Source: JAHFUA01 sp963733935 (GTDB lineage Bacteria > Acidobacteriota > Terriglobia > Terriglobales > Acidobacteriaceae). Taken from it: a DNA stretch of 64,000 bases. The notes below the pieces were generated by a model, which saw only the letters and a list, made by a program, of their open reading frames with translations, did no database searches and was not told the origin of the DNA. Shown piece after piece: positions 42,478-50,864 of this stretch. Location: contig CAVTEQ010000020.1 of assembly GCA_963733935.1 (NCBI GenBank), forward strand, positions 62,001 to 126,000, read 5' to 3'. The position numbers and the translations under genes were made by a program. Position 1 is the stretch's first letter. Every line of letters starts with the position of its first letter.

Positions 42478-42540
42478 GATCGGCGATCCGAAGACGTCAG
42501 ACTGCTGCGCGTCCAAATTACTTCATGACCGGAAATGACT

Positions 42541-42569
42541 CGGATCGCCAGGAGAGTCCCGGCGATCCG
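42541..42569. terminator. Hairpin between convergent recR and repeat-protein genes
   Basis: CGGATCGCC (42541-42549) and GGCGATCCG (42561-42569) form a perfect 9-bp stem with an 11-nt loop. A third GGCGATCCG copy is at 42482-42490. No T-run, but the placement suits a bidirectional terminator. Confidence 0.45.
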
Positions 42570-42587
42570 ATCGCTCCCGTGGGCGTG

Positions 42588-44366
42588 CTACTGTCCTCCA
42601 CCCGGCCGGCCGACGTCCCGATCTGCCTTGTCGGCTTCGTTCTGCACGTCCTGCAACTGTGCTTGAGCGTCTTGGTCGGGCTCGGGCGTGGGTACGTCCG
42701 GGGCCGCCGAGGTGGCGGTGTCCGGTGCGGCCGGTAGCCCATTCTTGCCTTGGTTGTCCGCCAGGTGCTTCAGCCCGTTGTCGAGCTGCTCGCGGAAGTG
42801 GTTATGCATCTCCTGCAAATCGGCGACATCTACCTGCGCGTTCGCGCCGGACAGGCAGTCGCCCCGCTTGCTGCTTTGCACGCTCACGCCCACTTTGTTA
42901 TCGACTACGTTGTCGCCGGTGCGCAGGATGATATCCCCGGGGGTCAGGGCGCATTCCTGGCCATCGTCGGTCACGACATCCAGATTGCTGGCGACGATGA
43001 AGACCCGCTGTTTAGGGTCGAGCGCGGGCGGCGCCAAGTTGGCGTCCTGCGCTCCGGGGCGCGGGGGCGAGGCTGCCGCTTCCCGCTCCGCCGCGAGCTG
43101 TTGCCTTACTTCCTCCGCGATGAGCTGCTTTACCTCAGGCGAAAGTTGTGCCGCGCCTGGCGCCGGTGGCGGCGGCGCTGCTTCTGCGACCAACGCGTTC
43201 TGCTGCGCCTCATAGGCCAGTCTCAGGTTCTCGGCCAAGATGAAATCCGTCAGCCACAGACCGGCGCTGGCGTAGGCCGGATACGGGGTGAAGTAGTACC
43301 CGTAGGCGGCATACCAGGGATCACCGAACCATCCCCAGCGGTAATAGACCGGCGTTGCCCATGGGTTGTAAGCCCACCCGTAATACGCCGGCCGGTAATA
43401 GTACGCGGGGGCGTACCAGTAGTAGGGGCGTCCACCCCAATAATTCGTCCGATAAACCACCGCGTAGGGGCGCCCACCCCAGTAGTAGGTGCGCATCCGG
43501 TACTCGCGCCCCCAGCGATCCCGCCTGTACGGGCGTTCGACCCACCCTCGATGCGCTCCCACGCTCACCACGCGGCGGCCATCGTGCTCGCGCACGACCA
43601 CCCGTCCCCCGTTTGGTCCCCGGTAGATCGTGGTTCCGCGAGGAGTTCTAATCGTCTCAACTCGGCCGCCCGGACGGTACGTGACGGTATGACCTTTGAT
43701 GACCTGGGACGGAGGCCGCGGAGAGGCTGTCCGTGTTGACGCGCCCCAGCCAGTCCTGGTGGTGGTCGGAGTTCCCCGACCTGTTGTCGTACCAGTGGGG
43801 GTGCCGCGGCCGGTCGTGCCGGTGGCCGGAGTCCCACGGCCTCTTGTCTCGCCAGTGCGTGCGTCCCGGCCGGTCGTGCCGGTGGTCGGAGTTCCACGGC
43901 CGGTTGTCGTGCCAGTGCGCGCATCCCGGCCGGTCGTGCCCGCGGTCGGAGTTCCACGGCCGGTTGTCGTGCCAGTGCGCGCGTCCCGGCCGGTCGTGCC
44001 GGTGGTGGGAGTTCCACGGCCGGTTGTCGTACCAGTGCGCGCATCCCGGCCGGTGGGGCCGGTGGCCGGAGTACCACGGCCTCTTGTCTCGCCAGTGCGT
44101 GCGTCCCGGCCAGTCGTGCCAGGGGTTGGAGCTCCACGGCCTGTCGAGGTGTCGCGAGTTCCCCGGCCCGATGTTGTTGTCGCCGGGCGTTGCTCTGTGC
44201 GAGGCGAGGGAGCCCGGTTTGCCGGAGCCGCCGCTGGACGTTGGGGCGGCGGTGGGTTCGTCTTCTTTTCGTTCTTCTCTTGCGCCCACAACGCCATCGG
44301 CACTGCCAGCAGAATAATGACCAAATACTTTCTGAGAGCTCTTCTTGTTGCCCTATTGAAGTTCAT
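42588..44366 (-). CDS. Exported Thr/Arg/Gly-rich tandem-repeat protein with Tyr/Trp-rich segment
   Basis: 592 residues from the ATG at 44366. An Arg-rich start and signal-like helix (KYLVIILLAVPMALWAQ) are followed by a Pro/Ala linker. Residues 85-205 are about five copies of a 20-residue unit (TGRDARTGTTTGRGTPTTGT). A YRPGG/DUF6515-like part (about 220-300) and a Tyr/Trp/Gly-rich stretch (300-390, GGRPYYWYAPAYYYRPAYYG) follow. A C-terminal domain (about 440-560: VIVASNLDVVTDDGQECALTPGDIIL pattern) contains two Cys. It probably sits in the envelope or matrix. The function of the family is unknown. It converges on recR. Confidence 0.75.
   Translation of the reverse strand: MNFNRATRRALRKYLVIILLAVPMALWAQEKNEKKTNPPPPQRPAAAPANRAPSPRTEQRPATTTSGRGTRDTSTGRGAPTPGTTGRDARTGETRGRGTPATGPTGRDARTGTTTGRGTPTTGTTGRDARTGTTTGRGTPTAGTTGRDARTGTTTGRGTPTTGTTGRDARTGETRGRGTPATGTTGRGTPTGTTTGRGTPTTTRTGWGASTRTASPRPPSQVIKGHTVTYRPGGRVETIRTPRGTTIYRGPNGGRVVVREHDGRRVVSVGAHRGWVERPYRRDRWGREYRMRTYYWGGRPYAVVYRTNYWGGRPYYWYAPAYYYRPAYYGWAYNPWATPVYYRWGWFGDPWYAAYGYYFTPYPAYASAGLWLTDFILAENLRLAYEAQQNALVAEAAPPPPAPGAAQLSPEVKQLIAEEVRQQLAAEREAAASPPRPGAQDANLAPPALDPKQRVFIVASNLDVVTDDGQECALTPGDIILRTGDNVVDNKVGVSVQSSKRGDCLSGANAQVDVADLQEMHNHFREQLDNGLKHLADNQGKNGLPAAPDTATSAAPDVPTPEPDQDAQAQLQDVQNEADKADRDVGRPGGGQ
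43752..44116. repeat. 60-bp tandem repeat array inside coding region
   Basis: Five to six degenerate copies of a 60-bp unit encoding TGRDARTGTTTGRGTPTTGT. Copies differ mainly at ETR/TTT and PTT/PAT/PTA positions. The in-frame period keeps the protein intact when copy number changes, so length variation between strains is expected. Confidence 0.92.
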
Positions 44367-44684
44367 CGCAACCTCCTGGTCGCTTGCCCCGAACTGCCGC
44401 CGAAGTGGCGCCCCACTTACATAAACGCGAAATTTCCACAAAGGTTTCTGTATTGGGTCCGCACCGAGGTTCATGTCTGGCCCAGCACCGTCCGACCTCG
44501 CAGTTCAAACGATACACCTACCAACAAGCCCGCTCTTAGCCTTCCTACTTGTCACTTCCTAGTCTACTTTCTTCCATCACCCCAGGCTGTGACTCAACTC
44601 ACTGAGGTACATGTACCCTTCGACATAAGCTAAATCGTTTTGGGGCTGCTCTGCTCGTCGAGGGCGGGAGCCTGTGAGGATGCC
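44367..44684. other. Gene-free divergent promoter region
   Basis: 318 bp between the leftward repeat-protein gene and tkt. No open frame with coding character and no strong palindrome is seen. It should hold promoters for both genes. None is convincing by eye. Confidence 0.5.
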
Positions 44685-46733
44685 ATGGCGCTCATAAATT
44701 CCAAGACGGGGAAGTTGATCCGCGACTACACGGTCAGCGAACTGCAACAGGCCGCCAAGCTGATGCGCGGCTACGACCTGGTGGTTCTGGCAGCGGCCGC
44801 GTCCGGGCACGCCGGCGGGACGCTTTCAATCATGGACATCACGGCGGCACTGTATCTTAAAGTCGCCAACCACGATCCCAAAAACGCGAACTGGGAAGAT
44901 CGCGACCGCATCATCTGGTCGGCGGGACACAAGGCGCCGGCGCTCTATCTTGGGCTGGCCTTTGCCGGATATCACAAGCCCGAGGACGTGGTTACCTTGC
45001 GCAAGCTGGGCTCGCCCTACCAGGGGCATCCGCACTGGCTGAAGGTGCCTGGGGTGGAGGTGTCGAGCGGCTCGCTGGGTCAGGGACTGAGCGTGGCCGT
45101 AGGCACGGCGCTGGCGGGCAAGCTGGAAGGCAAGTCGCACAAGGTGTTCTGCATCATGGGCGACGGCGAGCAGCAGGAAGGCTCGATCTGGGAAGCCGCC
45201 ATGGAAGCCGCTCACTACAAGCTCGACAACCTGATTGGCATCGTGGACAAGAACGGCCTGCAGATCGACGGCAAAGTCAGCGACGTGATGAACATCGAGC
45301 CGTTGGCGGAGAAATATCGCGCCTTCGGCTGGGAGGTGCTGAGCTGCAATGGTCACGACATGCAGCAGGTCGTCGACACGCTCGAAAAAGCGCGCACCGT
45401 CACCGGCAAACCGACGGTCATTCTGGCTGAGACGGTCAAAGGCAAGGGCGTCAGCTTCATGGAGAACATAGCCGGCTGGCACGGCAAAGTGCCTTCAGTA
45501 GAAGAAATGATCAAGGGCCTGCAGGAGCTTGGTCTCGACGAGCAGATTCCCTACGCGCACCTGCTGGAAAAAGCCAAGCAATTTCAGGCAGACGTGGACC
45601 GCACGCTCGAAGCCAAGCTGCCCAAGTTCAGCCGCAACTACTGGTGGAACAGCGACTCCAGAATGAAAGCCGCGATGAAGCCCACGCGCATGGGCTTCGG
45701 GCAATCGCTGGCCGAGAACGGCGACGACAAGCGCGTGGTCTGCCTCGGCCTCGACATCTCCGGCTCCATCACTATCAGCGAGTTCTATGCCAAGAATCCT
45801 GAGCGCAAGGACCGCTGGATCAGCATGGGCATTGCCGAGCAATCCGCCACGGCGGCCGCGGCTGGGCTGGCGCGGGAAGGCAAGCTGCCGGTCTTCGGGA
45901 CCTATGGCACGTTCGCTGCGTCGCGAAATCTCGACCAGTTGCGGGTCTCGGTCTGTTACGGCGACTTCAACGTCCTGGTCGCGGGGGCGCACGGCGGTGT
46001 TTCCGTCGGACCTGACGGCGCCACCCACCAGGCACTGGAAGATCTTTTCAATGTCCTCGGCCTGCCCAACATGCAAGTGGTCGTTCCGTGCGATTCAGTC
46101 GAGACCAGGAAAGCTACTACGCACCTGCTGCTCAAGCGGCCGGGGCCGAAGTTTATCCGCTTCGCGCGCGAAGCCACGCCTATCGTTACCACCGAAGACA
46201 CGCCGTTCATCTTTGGCAAGGCCAACGTAATCCGTCTGCGCCATGAGACGGAAGACTTTATCGACGCCTTTGAAACCGTGCTTGCCGAGGAGTACGCCAA
46301 CGAGCACGAGGACCTGAGCATCATCGCCTGCGGGCCCATGGTGCCGGAGGCAATGCGCGCCGCCTACATCCTGAAGCAGGAGTTCGGATACGAGACCCGC
46401 GTGGTCAACATGCACACGCTCAAGCCCATCGACACGACTGCAATCTTGCGCGCAGGCAAGGAAACAGGCGCCATCGTCACTGCGGAAGAGCACCAGATCG
46501 GCGCCCTGGCTTGGCGCGTGAGCGGCATCCTAACGGAGAGCCCGGAGCTGTACGGCGTGCCGGTGATCACCGGCGCCATCGGGGTAAAGGACCGCTTCGG
46601 CGAATCCGGATATCCATGGGAGCTGATCAAGGAATTCGAGGTCAGCGCCGAACACATCGCGCAGAAGGCTGCTGAGCTGATGGCCGTCAAGCAGGGCGCG
46701 CTGGTGGAAGAGCCGGTCGCATTGAGTCATTGA
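44685..46733 (+). CDS. tkt: Transketolase
   Basis: A thiamine-diphosphate enzyme of the pentose phosphate pathway. It is a full-length fused protein of 682 residues from ATG 44685 (MALINSKTGKLIRDYTVSEL). The TPP-binding motif is GDGEQQEGSIWEAAMEAAHYKLDNLIGIVDKNGLQ. The His of the N-terminal active site is in SGHAGGTLSIMDI, and SAGHKAPALYLGL and SSGSLGQGLS are conserved. The pyrimidine-binding part has GIAEQSATAAAAGLA. The C-terminal domain (EEHQIGALAWRVS) is intact. The layout resembles archaeal/actinobacterial-type transketolases more than E. coli TktA. Single gene. Confidence 0.95.
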   Translation: MALINSKTGKLIRDYTVSELQQAAKLMRGYDLVVLAAAASGHAGGTLSIMDITAALYLKVANHDPKNANWEDRDRIIWSAGHKAPALYLGLAFAGYHKPEDVVTLRKLGSPYQGHPHWLKVPGVEVSSGSLGQGLSVAVGTALAGKLEGKSHKVFCIMGDGEQQEGSIWEAAMEAAHYKLDNLIGIVDKNGLQIDGKVSDVMNIEPLAEKYRAFGWEVLSCNGHDMQQVVDTLEKARTVTGKPTVILAETVKGKGVSFMENIAGWHGKVPSVEEMIKGLQELGLDEQIPYAHLLEKAKQFQADVDRTLEAKLPKFSRNYWWNSDSRMKAAMKPTRMGFGQSLAENGDDKRVVCLGLDISGSITISEFYAKNPERKDRWISMGIAEQSATAAAAGLAREGKLPVFGTYGTFAASRNLDQLRVSVCYGDFNVLVAGAHGGVSVGPDGATHQALEDLFNVLGLPNMQVVVPCDSVETRKATTHLLLKRPGPKFIRFAREATPIVTTEDTPFIFGKANVIRLRHETEDFIDAFETVLAEEYANEHEDLSIIACGPMVPEAMRAAYILKQEFGYETRVVNMHTLKPIDTTAILRAGKETGAIVTAEEHQIGALAWRVSGILTESPELYGVPVITGAIGVKDRFGESGYPWELIKEFEVSAEHIAQKAAELMAVKQGALVEEPVALSH

Positions 46734-46760
46734 TCCATTGGGCCACATTGGGCCATTGAG
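46728..46760. repeat. Short ATTGATCC/ATTGGGCC word tract
   Basis: CATTGATCCATTGGGCCACA and ATTGGGCCATTGAG follow the tkt stop (which it overlaps). Same vocabulary as the longer palindrome at 3148-3237, but only one arm is present. Confidence 0.7.
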
Positions 46761-46793
46761 CGGCTCGATGAAGCGGACCAACAGCTCAAACTT

Positions 46794-47156
46794 CTACTCT
46801 CGCAGCCGCGCCAGCAAATCCTGGGGATGGATGGGCTTGGCCAGAATCTCAAACTCATGGCCCTGGGAACGGGCATGCTCGAGCAGGTCGGCGGTGGCGG
46901 CCTGTCCCGAGAAGAGCAGGATCTTGCACGTGGGCAGGAACTTGCGGATGTTGATGGCCGCCTCTATACCATTCATGTCCGGCATGATAACGTCGCTGAT
47001 CACCAGCTCGGGTTGGACGGCGCGGGCGCGCTCCACCGCGGCGGTGCCGGTGTAGACGGCTGCGGCATCGTAACCGTTTTGGCTGAGGATAATGGCCAGG
47101 GTATCGGCGATAACGCGCTCGTCGTCCACGACGAGCACTTTCGGCTTTCTGGTCAT
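46794..47156 (-). CDS. Single-domain response regulator (receiver only)
   Basis: 120 residues from the ATG at 47156 (MTRKPKVLVVDDERVIADTL). It is a CheY-like receiver with an acidic pocket at Asp11/Asp12 and the phospho-acceptor Asp55 in VISDVIMPDMNG. The switch Ser is in LLFSGQAA and the Lys in LAKPIHP. No output domain, so it works by protein-protein contact or in a phosphorelay. No histidine kinase gene is adjacent. A second, related single-domain regulator lies at 54670. Confidence 0.9.
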   Translation of the reverse strand: MTRKPKVLVVDDERVIADTLAIILSQNGYDAAAVYTGTAAVERARAVQPELVISDVIMPDMNGIEAAINIRKFLPTCKILLFSGQAATADLLEHARSQGHEFEILAKPIHPQDLLARLRE

Positions 47157-47425
47157 GCTCCGACCGGCTCCATCGTGATTTCCGCGGGAGTGTGGACCGT
47201 CATAACGAGCAGCGGACATTATAAGAAAGCTAGACCTTTCCGTCGTTCAGCCGAAGGACAAACCAGCGATTCAGATGCGGCTTCGCAGCAGACGGCTGCT
47301 TCGCCGACCGGCGACCAACGAAAGATAAGTCCCAAAAGTTGGTTCGTTCGCCGTAACCTTTTTCTTCTGCCGACCGTTTACTCTACCGTGGGGGCGTTCT
47401 TTTTGCCAAGCGCGCCGGCAACATC

Positions 47426-48154
47426 GTGATGATGGCTGCGAAGAAGGAAGTGGACGAGCGACTGCTGGTGGAGGCTGCACAGGCCGATCCGGCGCGCTTC
47501 GCCGAGCTTTACGAAATCCACTTCACACGCGTGTACGCGTTCATCGTCCGCCGTGTGCGCTTGCGGCAGGACGCCGAGGATCTTACGGCGGAGGTCTTTC
47601 GCCAGGCACTGCAGAACCTGCCGCGGTTCGAATGGCGCGGCGTTCCCTTCTCCGCCTGGTTGTTACGCATCGCCGCCAACGCCATCGCCGACCGCTGGCA
47701 GCGCGTGGCTCGCGAGCAGGGCGAACCGCCTCCGGAGCCGCCGGACGAGGCGGCTGCAAAAGACATCGAGCGGCGGGCATTGCTCTATCAACTGGTGGAC
47801 GCATTACCAGCGGATCAGCGGCAGGTCGTGGTCGCTCGCTTCGTCGAGCAGAAGAGCATTCGCGCCATCGCGCAGGAATTGAGCCGCAGTGAAGGCGCGG
47901 TGAAACAGCTCCAGTTTCGCGCGCTGCAGAGCTTGCGCGACGCGCGTCCATCCCACGAAGAAGCCGGGTGTGACGGCAGGAAGGAGGGACCATGCCTAAG
48001 CGATCGCTGGCCGAGCAACTGGAGCAGGCGGTGCAAGCCATGCTGGAACGCCCGGGCGATGCGCCTTCCGCCGGCGACGTGGAGTTGCGCGAGCTGGTCG
48101 AGATCGCCGCTGAGCTGCGCGACCTGCCCCGTCCAGAGTTCAAGCAATACTTGA
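47426..48154 (+). CDS. ECF-type RNA polymerase sigma factor
   Basis: An extracytoplasmic-function sigma factor. Region 2 is FAELYEIHFTRVYAFIVRRV, DAEDLTAEVFRQALQNLPRF and WLLRIAANAIADRWQR. Region 4 (about 110-165) has LPADQRQVVVARFVEQKSIRAIAQELSRSEGAVKQLQFRALQSLR. The frame runs to 242 residues, about 55 more than usual, because it continues in a non-conserved Trp/Arg/Cys-rich tail through the start of the next gene. Three ATGs occur at 47426-47434. Overlap with the downstream VOC gene (163 bp) suggests a coupled pair, possibly with that protein as a functional partner. Confidence 0.88.
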   Translation: MMMAAKKEVDERLLVEAAQADPARFAELYEIHFTRVYAFIVRRVRLRQDAEDLTAEVFRQALQNLPRFEWRGVPFSAWLLRIAANAIADRWQRVAREQGEPPPEPPDEAAAKDIERRALLYQLVDALPADQRQVVVARFVEQKSIRAIAQELSRSEGAVKQLQFRALQSLRDARPSHEEAGCDGRKEGPCLSDRWPSNWSRRCKPCWNARAMRLPPATWSCASWSRSPLSCATCPVQSSSNT

Positions 48155-48966
48155 AGGATGACTTACAAAGGAGAGCACAAATGACAACGACTGTCGTAAC
48201 TCCGATGCGCGAGGGCTTCGGCTCGCTGACGCCGTACCTGGTGGTGAAAGGCGCGGCGGAGGTGCTGGAGTTCGCCCGCCAGGCGTTTGGAGCGCAGGAG
48301 ATGCTGCGGGTGAAGCGTCCTGATGGCAGCATCATGCACGCCGAGTTTCGCGTGGGTGATTCGATGCTGGAAATCGGCGAGGCCAGCGAGCAGTTTTCCC
48401 CGCTGCCGGCGGCCATCCACCTCAAAGTCGAGGACACGGATGCGGTTTACGCGAAGGCCGTCGCGGCCGGTGGCGTCTCGCTCTACCCTCCCACGGACCA
48501 CGAATACGGCGAACGCGGCGCCAGCGTGAAGGACCCCGGCGGCAACCACTGGTACATCGCTGCGCCGCTCGGCGAAACGCATTTTCTGCCCGATCAGCGC
48601 AGCGTCACGCCCTATCTGCACGTCGCGGGTGCGGCCGGTTGCATCGACTTTCTGAAGCAGGCCTTCGGGGCGCAGGAGGTCGCGCGTGACCAAACGCCGG
48701 ATGGAATCGTGCACCACGCCAAAATGCGGCTCGGCGATTCCGTGCTGGAAATGGGCGAGGCCCACGGACAGTATCCGGCAATGCCCGCCAATCTTCACTT
48801 GTACGTCGCAGATACCGATGCGACCTACAAGCAGGCATTGTCAGCCGGCGCGACCTCGATGCGCGAGCCGGTGGACGAGCCCTACGGCGACCGCTGCGGC
48901 GGGGTGCGCGATCCGTTCGGGAATGTGTGGTGGATCGCCACTCACATCCGCGATGTTGCCACCTGA
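47992..48966 (+). CDS. VOC family protein with N-terminal helical segment and two glyoxalase-fold domains
   Basis: 324 residues. A strong Shine-Dalgarno (AGGAAGGAGGG) precedes ATG 47992. Residues 1-62 are helical and charged (MPKRSLAEQLEQAVQAMLER). Two PhnB-like VOC domains follow (about 75-180 and 200-320): LTPYLVVKGAAEVLEFARQAFGA and VTPYLHVAGAAGCIDFLKQAFGA are the paired openings, and DPGGNHWYIA and DPFGNVWWIA the paired ends. An internal ATG at 48181, also with an AGGAGAG site, could produce the VOC part alone. VOC proteins include glyoxalases and resistance proteins. Its place after an ECF gene suggests regulation or stress response. Confidence 0.85.
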   Translation: MPKRSLAEQLEQAVQAMLERPGDAPSAGDVELRELVEIAAELRDLPRPEFKQYLKDDLQRRAQMTTTVVTPMREGFGSLTPYLVVKGAAEVLEFARQAFGAQEMLRVKRPDGSIMHAEFRVGDSMLEIGEASEQFSPLPAAIHLKVEDTDAVYAKAVAAGGVSLYPPTDHEYGERGASVKDPGGNHWYIAAPLGETHFLPDQRSVTPYLHVAGAAGCIDFLKQAFGAQEVARDQTPDGIVHHAKMRLGDSVLEMGEAHGQYPAMPANLHLYVADTDATYKQALSAGATSMREPVDEPYGDRCGGVRDPFGNVWWIATHIRDVAT

Positions 48967-49848
48967 GGACTGCGGCTCGAAGACGGCAAAACCGCCGGTG
49001 CCTTCGGACTTCGCCCGATACATGGCCATGTCGGCATCGTGCAGCAGTTCTTCGCCGTGCTCGTAGATGACATCTCCGCCGGCGATTCCGATGCTTGCGG
49101 TAACGTGCACGATGTGGGGTTCGAGCGCGCCTCCGGCCTGAGGTTCGGCAACATAGAAGGGTTGGCGGAGCTGATCCAGGATCCGCTGCGCCACACAGGC
49201 CGCATGCTCGGCGTGCTCGACCTGGTCGAGCAGCACGGTGAACTCGTCGCCTCCCAGGCGCGCCACCAGGTCGCCGGGGCGGACTGCCGCTTCCAGCCTG
49301 CGGGCCACGGCCGCCAGCAGTTGATCGCCGGCGGCATGGCCGAAACTGTCGTTCACCGGCTTGAAATGGTTGAGATCGATGAACAACATGGTGAAACGAT
49401 TCTCGGGACGGCGTTTTTGGCGGGCCAGCGTTCGCTCCAACTCCTGGATGAAGAAAGCGCGGTTGGGCAAGCCGGTTAAAGGATCGTGCAGGGCCTGGCG
49501 CGTGAGCTTCTGCTCGAGAGCCAGGCGCGTGTCCATCTCCTCGCGCAGTTCCTGGTTCAACTCCGATAGCCAGCGGGCGTCGGCGCGCAGCGGCCGCATC
49601 AGCAGCAACCACACCGCCGGAGAAATGATGAGGGTAAGCAGGCCGGCGTCCGTGAATGCCTCTAGGGTCCTGTTCACTCCGCTTGGAAATATCTTAGGCA
49701 GGAGAAACATCACCGAAGCTTCGGCGATGAAGACGATGGCCAGCAGCGCAATCAAGAAATGCAGCGGCGTTCGGTTGTAGGTGGCGCACGCATCCTTCCG
49801 CATCAGGATGGCGGCAATTCTGTCCCTGGCTCCTGCTCGTTTGCTCAT
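48841..49848 (-). CDS. Membrane-anchored GGDEF diguanylate cyclase
   Basis: 335 residues from the ATG at 49848 (MSKRAGARDRIAAILM). Two hydrophobic helices (about 30-52, 64-84) precede a coiled-coil linker (SELNQELREEMDTRLALEQKLTRQ) and a GGDEF domain (about 112-275). The motifs are HDPLTGLPNRAFF, FIDLNHFKPVND and the active site RLGGDEF, so synthesis of c-di-GMP is expected. An RxxD I-site is not clear. The C-terminal tail after AVFEPQ is antisense to the VOC gene over 126 bp, so the two converge and overlap. The true end may be earlier. Confidence 0.9.
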   Translation of the reverse strand: MSKRAGARDRIAAILMRKDACATYNRTPLHFLIALLAIVFIAEASVMFLLPKIFPSGVNRTLEAFTDAGLLTLIISPAVWLLLMRPLRADARWLSELNQELREEMDTRLALEQKLTRQALHDPLTGLPNRAFFIQELERTLARQKRRPENRFTMLFIDLNHFKPVNDSFGHAAGDQLLAAVARRLEAAVRPGDLVARLGGDEFTVLLDQVEHAEHAACVAQRILDQLRQPFYVAEPQAGGALEPHIVHVTASIGIAGGDVIYEHGEELLHDADMAMYRAKSEGTGGFAVFEPQSSGGNIADVSGDPPHIPERIAHPAAAVAVGLVHRLAHRGRAG

Positions 49849-49982
49849 CGATTGTTGCAGCACCTGCCCTACCCACACGCCCGGCGCAGCCTAATTATCG
49901 GCAGACCAACAGTTCTTCATGAGCTGGCGGAAAGGTTCGCGGTTTCTCGTAGGCCTGATGAGGGAAACCAGCGAGTCAATCG

Positions 49983-50525
49983 GTGTGCACCATTAATGGT
50001 GCTATTTTCAAAGCGATGGCCTTCTATGCAGAGATCAAAGGGCCAAAGCTTCCTCTCCGCGCGCCAGGCTCCAGGCCGCAAAACAGGGAGGCGCACCCAG
50101 GCCAGAGCTACGGTTACCGTTGGCTGGCGATCCTGGTGATGGGTTTTGTCCTGCCTGGAAACGCGACGGCAGCGTCCGGACCGGGGAAGGGGCTTCGCCG
50201 CCTTCTCGGCCCATTCCGCTCCCATCCTGTTTTGCAGACCACGGTCGGGCCCTGCCGCATCGGCGCTGCGGATTGCGGCCGGCCGTTAGCGGCGGCCCGC
50301 CTGAGGACCGTCAAGTTTGAGCCCGCGCCCGTCGCCGCAGATCCCGATCCCAACCGCATGGTGACGATGCAGTTGCGCACCCTGCGTCGAGGACCGTTCT
50401 GCCATCACTGGCTTGAGCTTGAAAGTTCTCATGGGACGGTGACCATGGGATACGGGCCGGCCACGGTACCGCTGATCGACGCCGGCGAAATCGGAGTGCG
50501 CGACCAATACGGCAACTACCGATGA
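49983..50525 (+). CDS. Uncharacterised exported protein, first of an overlapping pair
   Basis: 180 residues from ATG 49983. A hydrophobic stretch about 46-62 (WLAILVMGFVLPGNATAAS) looks like a signal sequence with a long N-terminal extension, so the real start may be nearer 50019-50100. The C-terminal part contains GPFCHHWLELESSHGTVTMGYGPATVPLIDAGEI, with Cys/His pairs. The stop overlaps the next frame by 4 bp (ATGA). The next protein begins with matching character (HPVPMLGLPPVNYHY) and ends HDCRTYVCSVA, so the two could be two halves of one enzyme fold. Family not recognised. Confidence 0.5.
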   Translation: MCTINGAIFKAMAFYAEIKGPKLPLRAPGSRPQNREAHPGQSYGYRWLAILVMGFVLPGNATAASGPGKGLRRLLGPFRSHPVLQTTVGPCRIGAADCGRPLAAARLRTVKFEPAPVAADPDPNRMVTMQLRTLRRGPFCHHWLELESSHGTVTMGYGPATVPLIDAGEIGVRDQYGNYR

Positions 50526-50827
50526 TCACCGGTATGCACCCTGTCCCTATGCTCGGGCTGCCGCCCGTGAACTATCACTATGCCAAGGCGATAGGCCGGG
50601 GCCGCCCGGTGGGAAAGCCCGTCCACTTGACCGTCGCGCAGGCGGACGCCGTGGTCCAGAAGGAGCTGCATCACAAATTCGTCATCCCCTACATCCCGAT
50701 CTTCCACGATTGTCGGACATATGTCTGTAGCGTTGCGGCCAAGCGCCCAGGGGAAGTCGTCGCTCCCCTGCTATCTTCTCTTCAAGGGTTATTGGTAGCC
50801 GCCTTCGCTTTTCCAGATCAGATTTGA
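50522..50827 (+). CDS. Uncharacterised protein, second of an overlapping pair
   Basis: 101 residues. The ATG overlaps the stop of the gene before it (ATGA at 50522). It contains HLTVAQADAVVQKELHHKF and IFHDCRTYVCSVAAKRPG, where a Cys/His-rich HDCxTYVC motif resembles the His/Cys region of small cysteine-peptidase-like or LRAT-like folds. This is only suggestive. No signal peptide. The pair is likely translated together and may form one functional unit. Confidence 0.5.
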   Translation: MITGMHPVPMLGLPPVNYHYAKAIGRGRPVGKPVHLTVAQADAVVQKELHHKFVIPYIPIFHDCRTYVCSVAAKRPGEVVAPLLSSLQGLLVAAFAFPDQI

Positions 50828-50864
50828 TAAGAATGGCTGGCGCGAACGGCATCAGGAGAATCGC

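Noticed and set aside
43752..44116. CRISPR-like array from regular 60-bp period
   Set aside because: The array is coding and in frame, with degenerate units and no spacers.
47971..47973. Sigma factor frameshift correction giving a stop near 47972
   Set aside because: It would need a -1 or +2 change, unlike the uniform +1 breaks elsewhere, so the long sigma frame is left as read.
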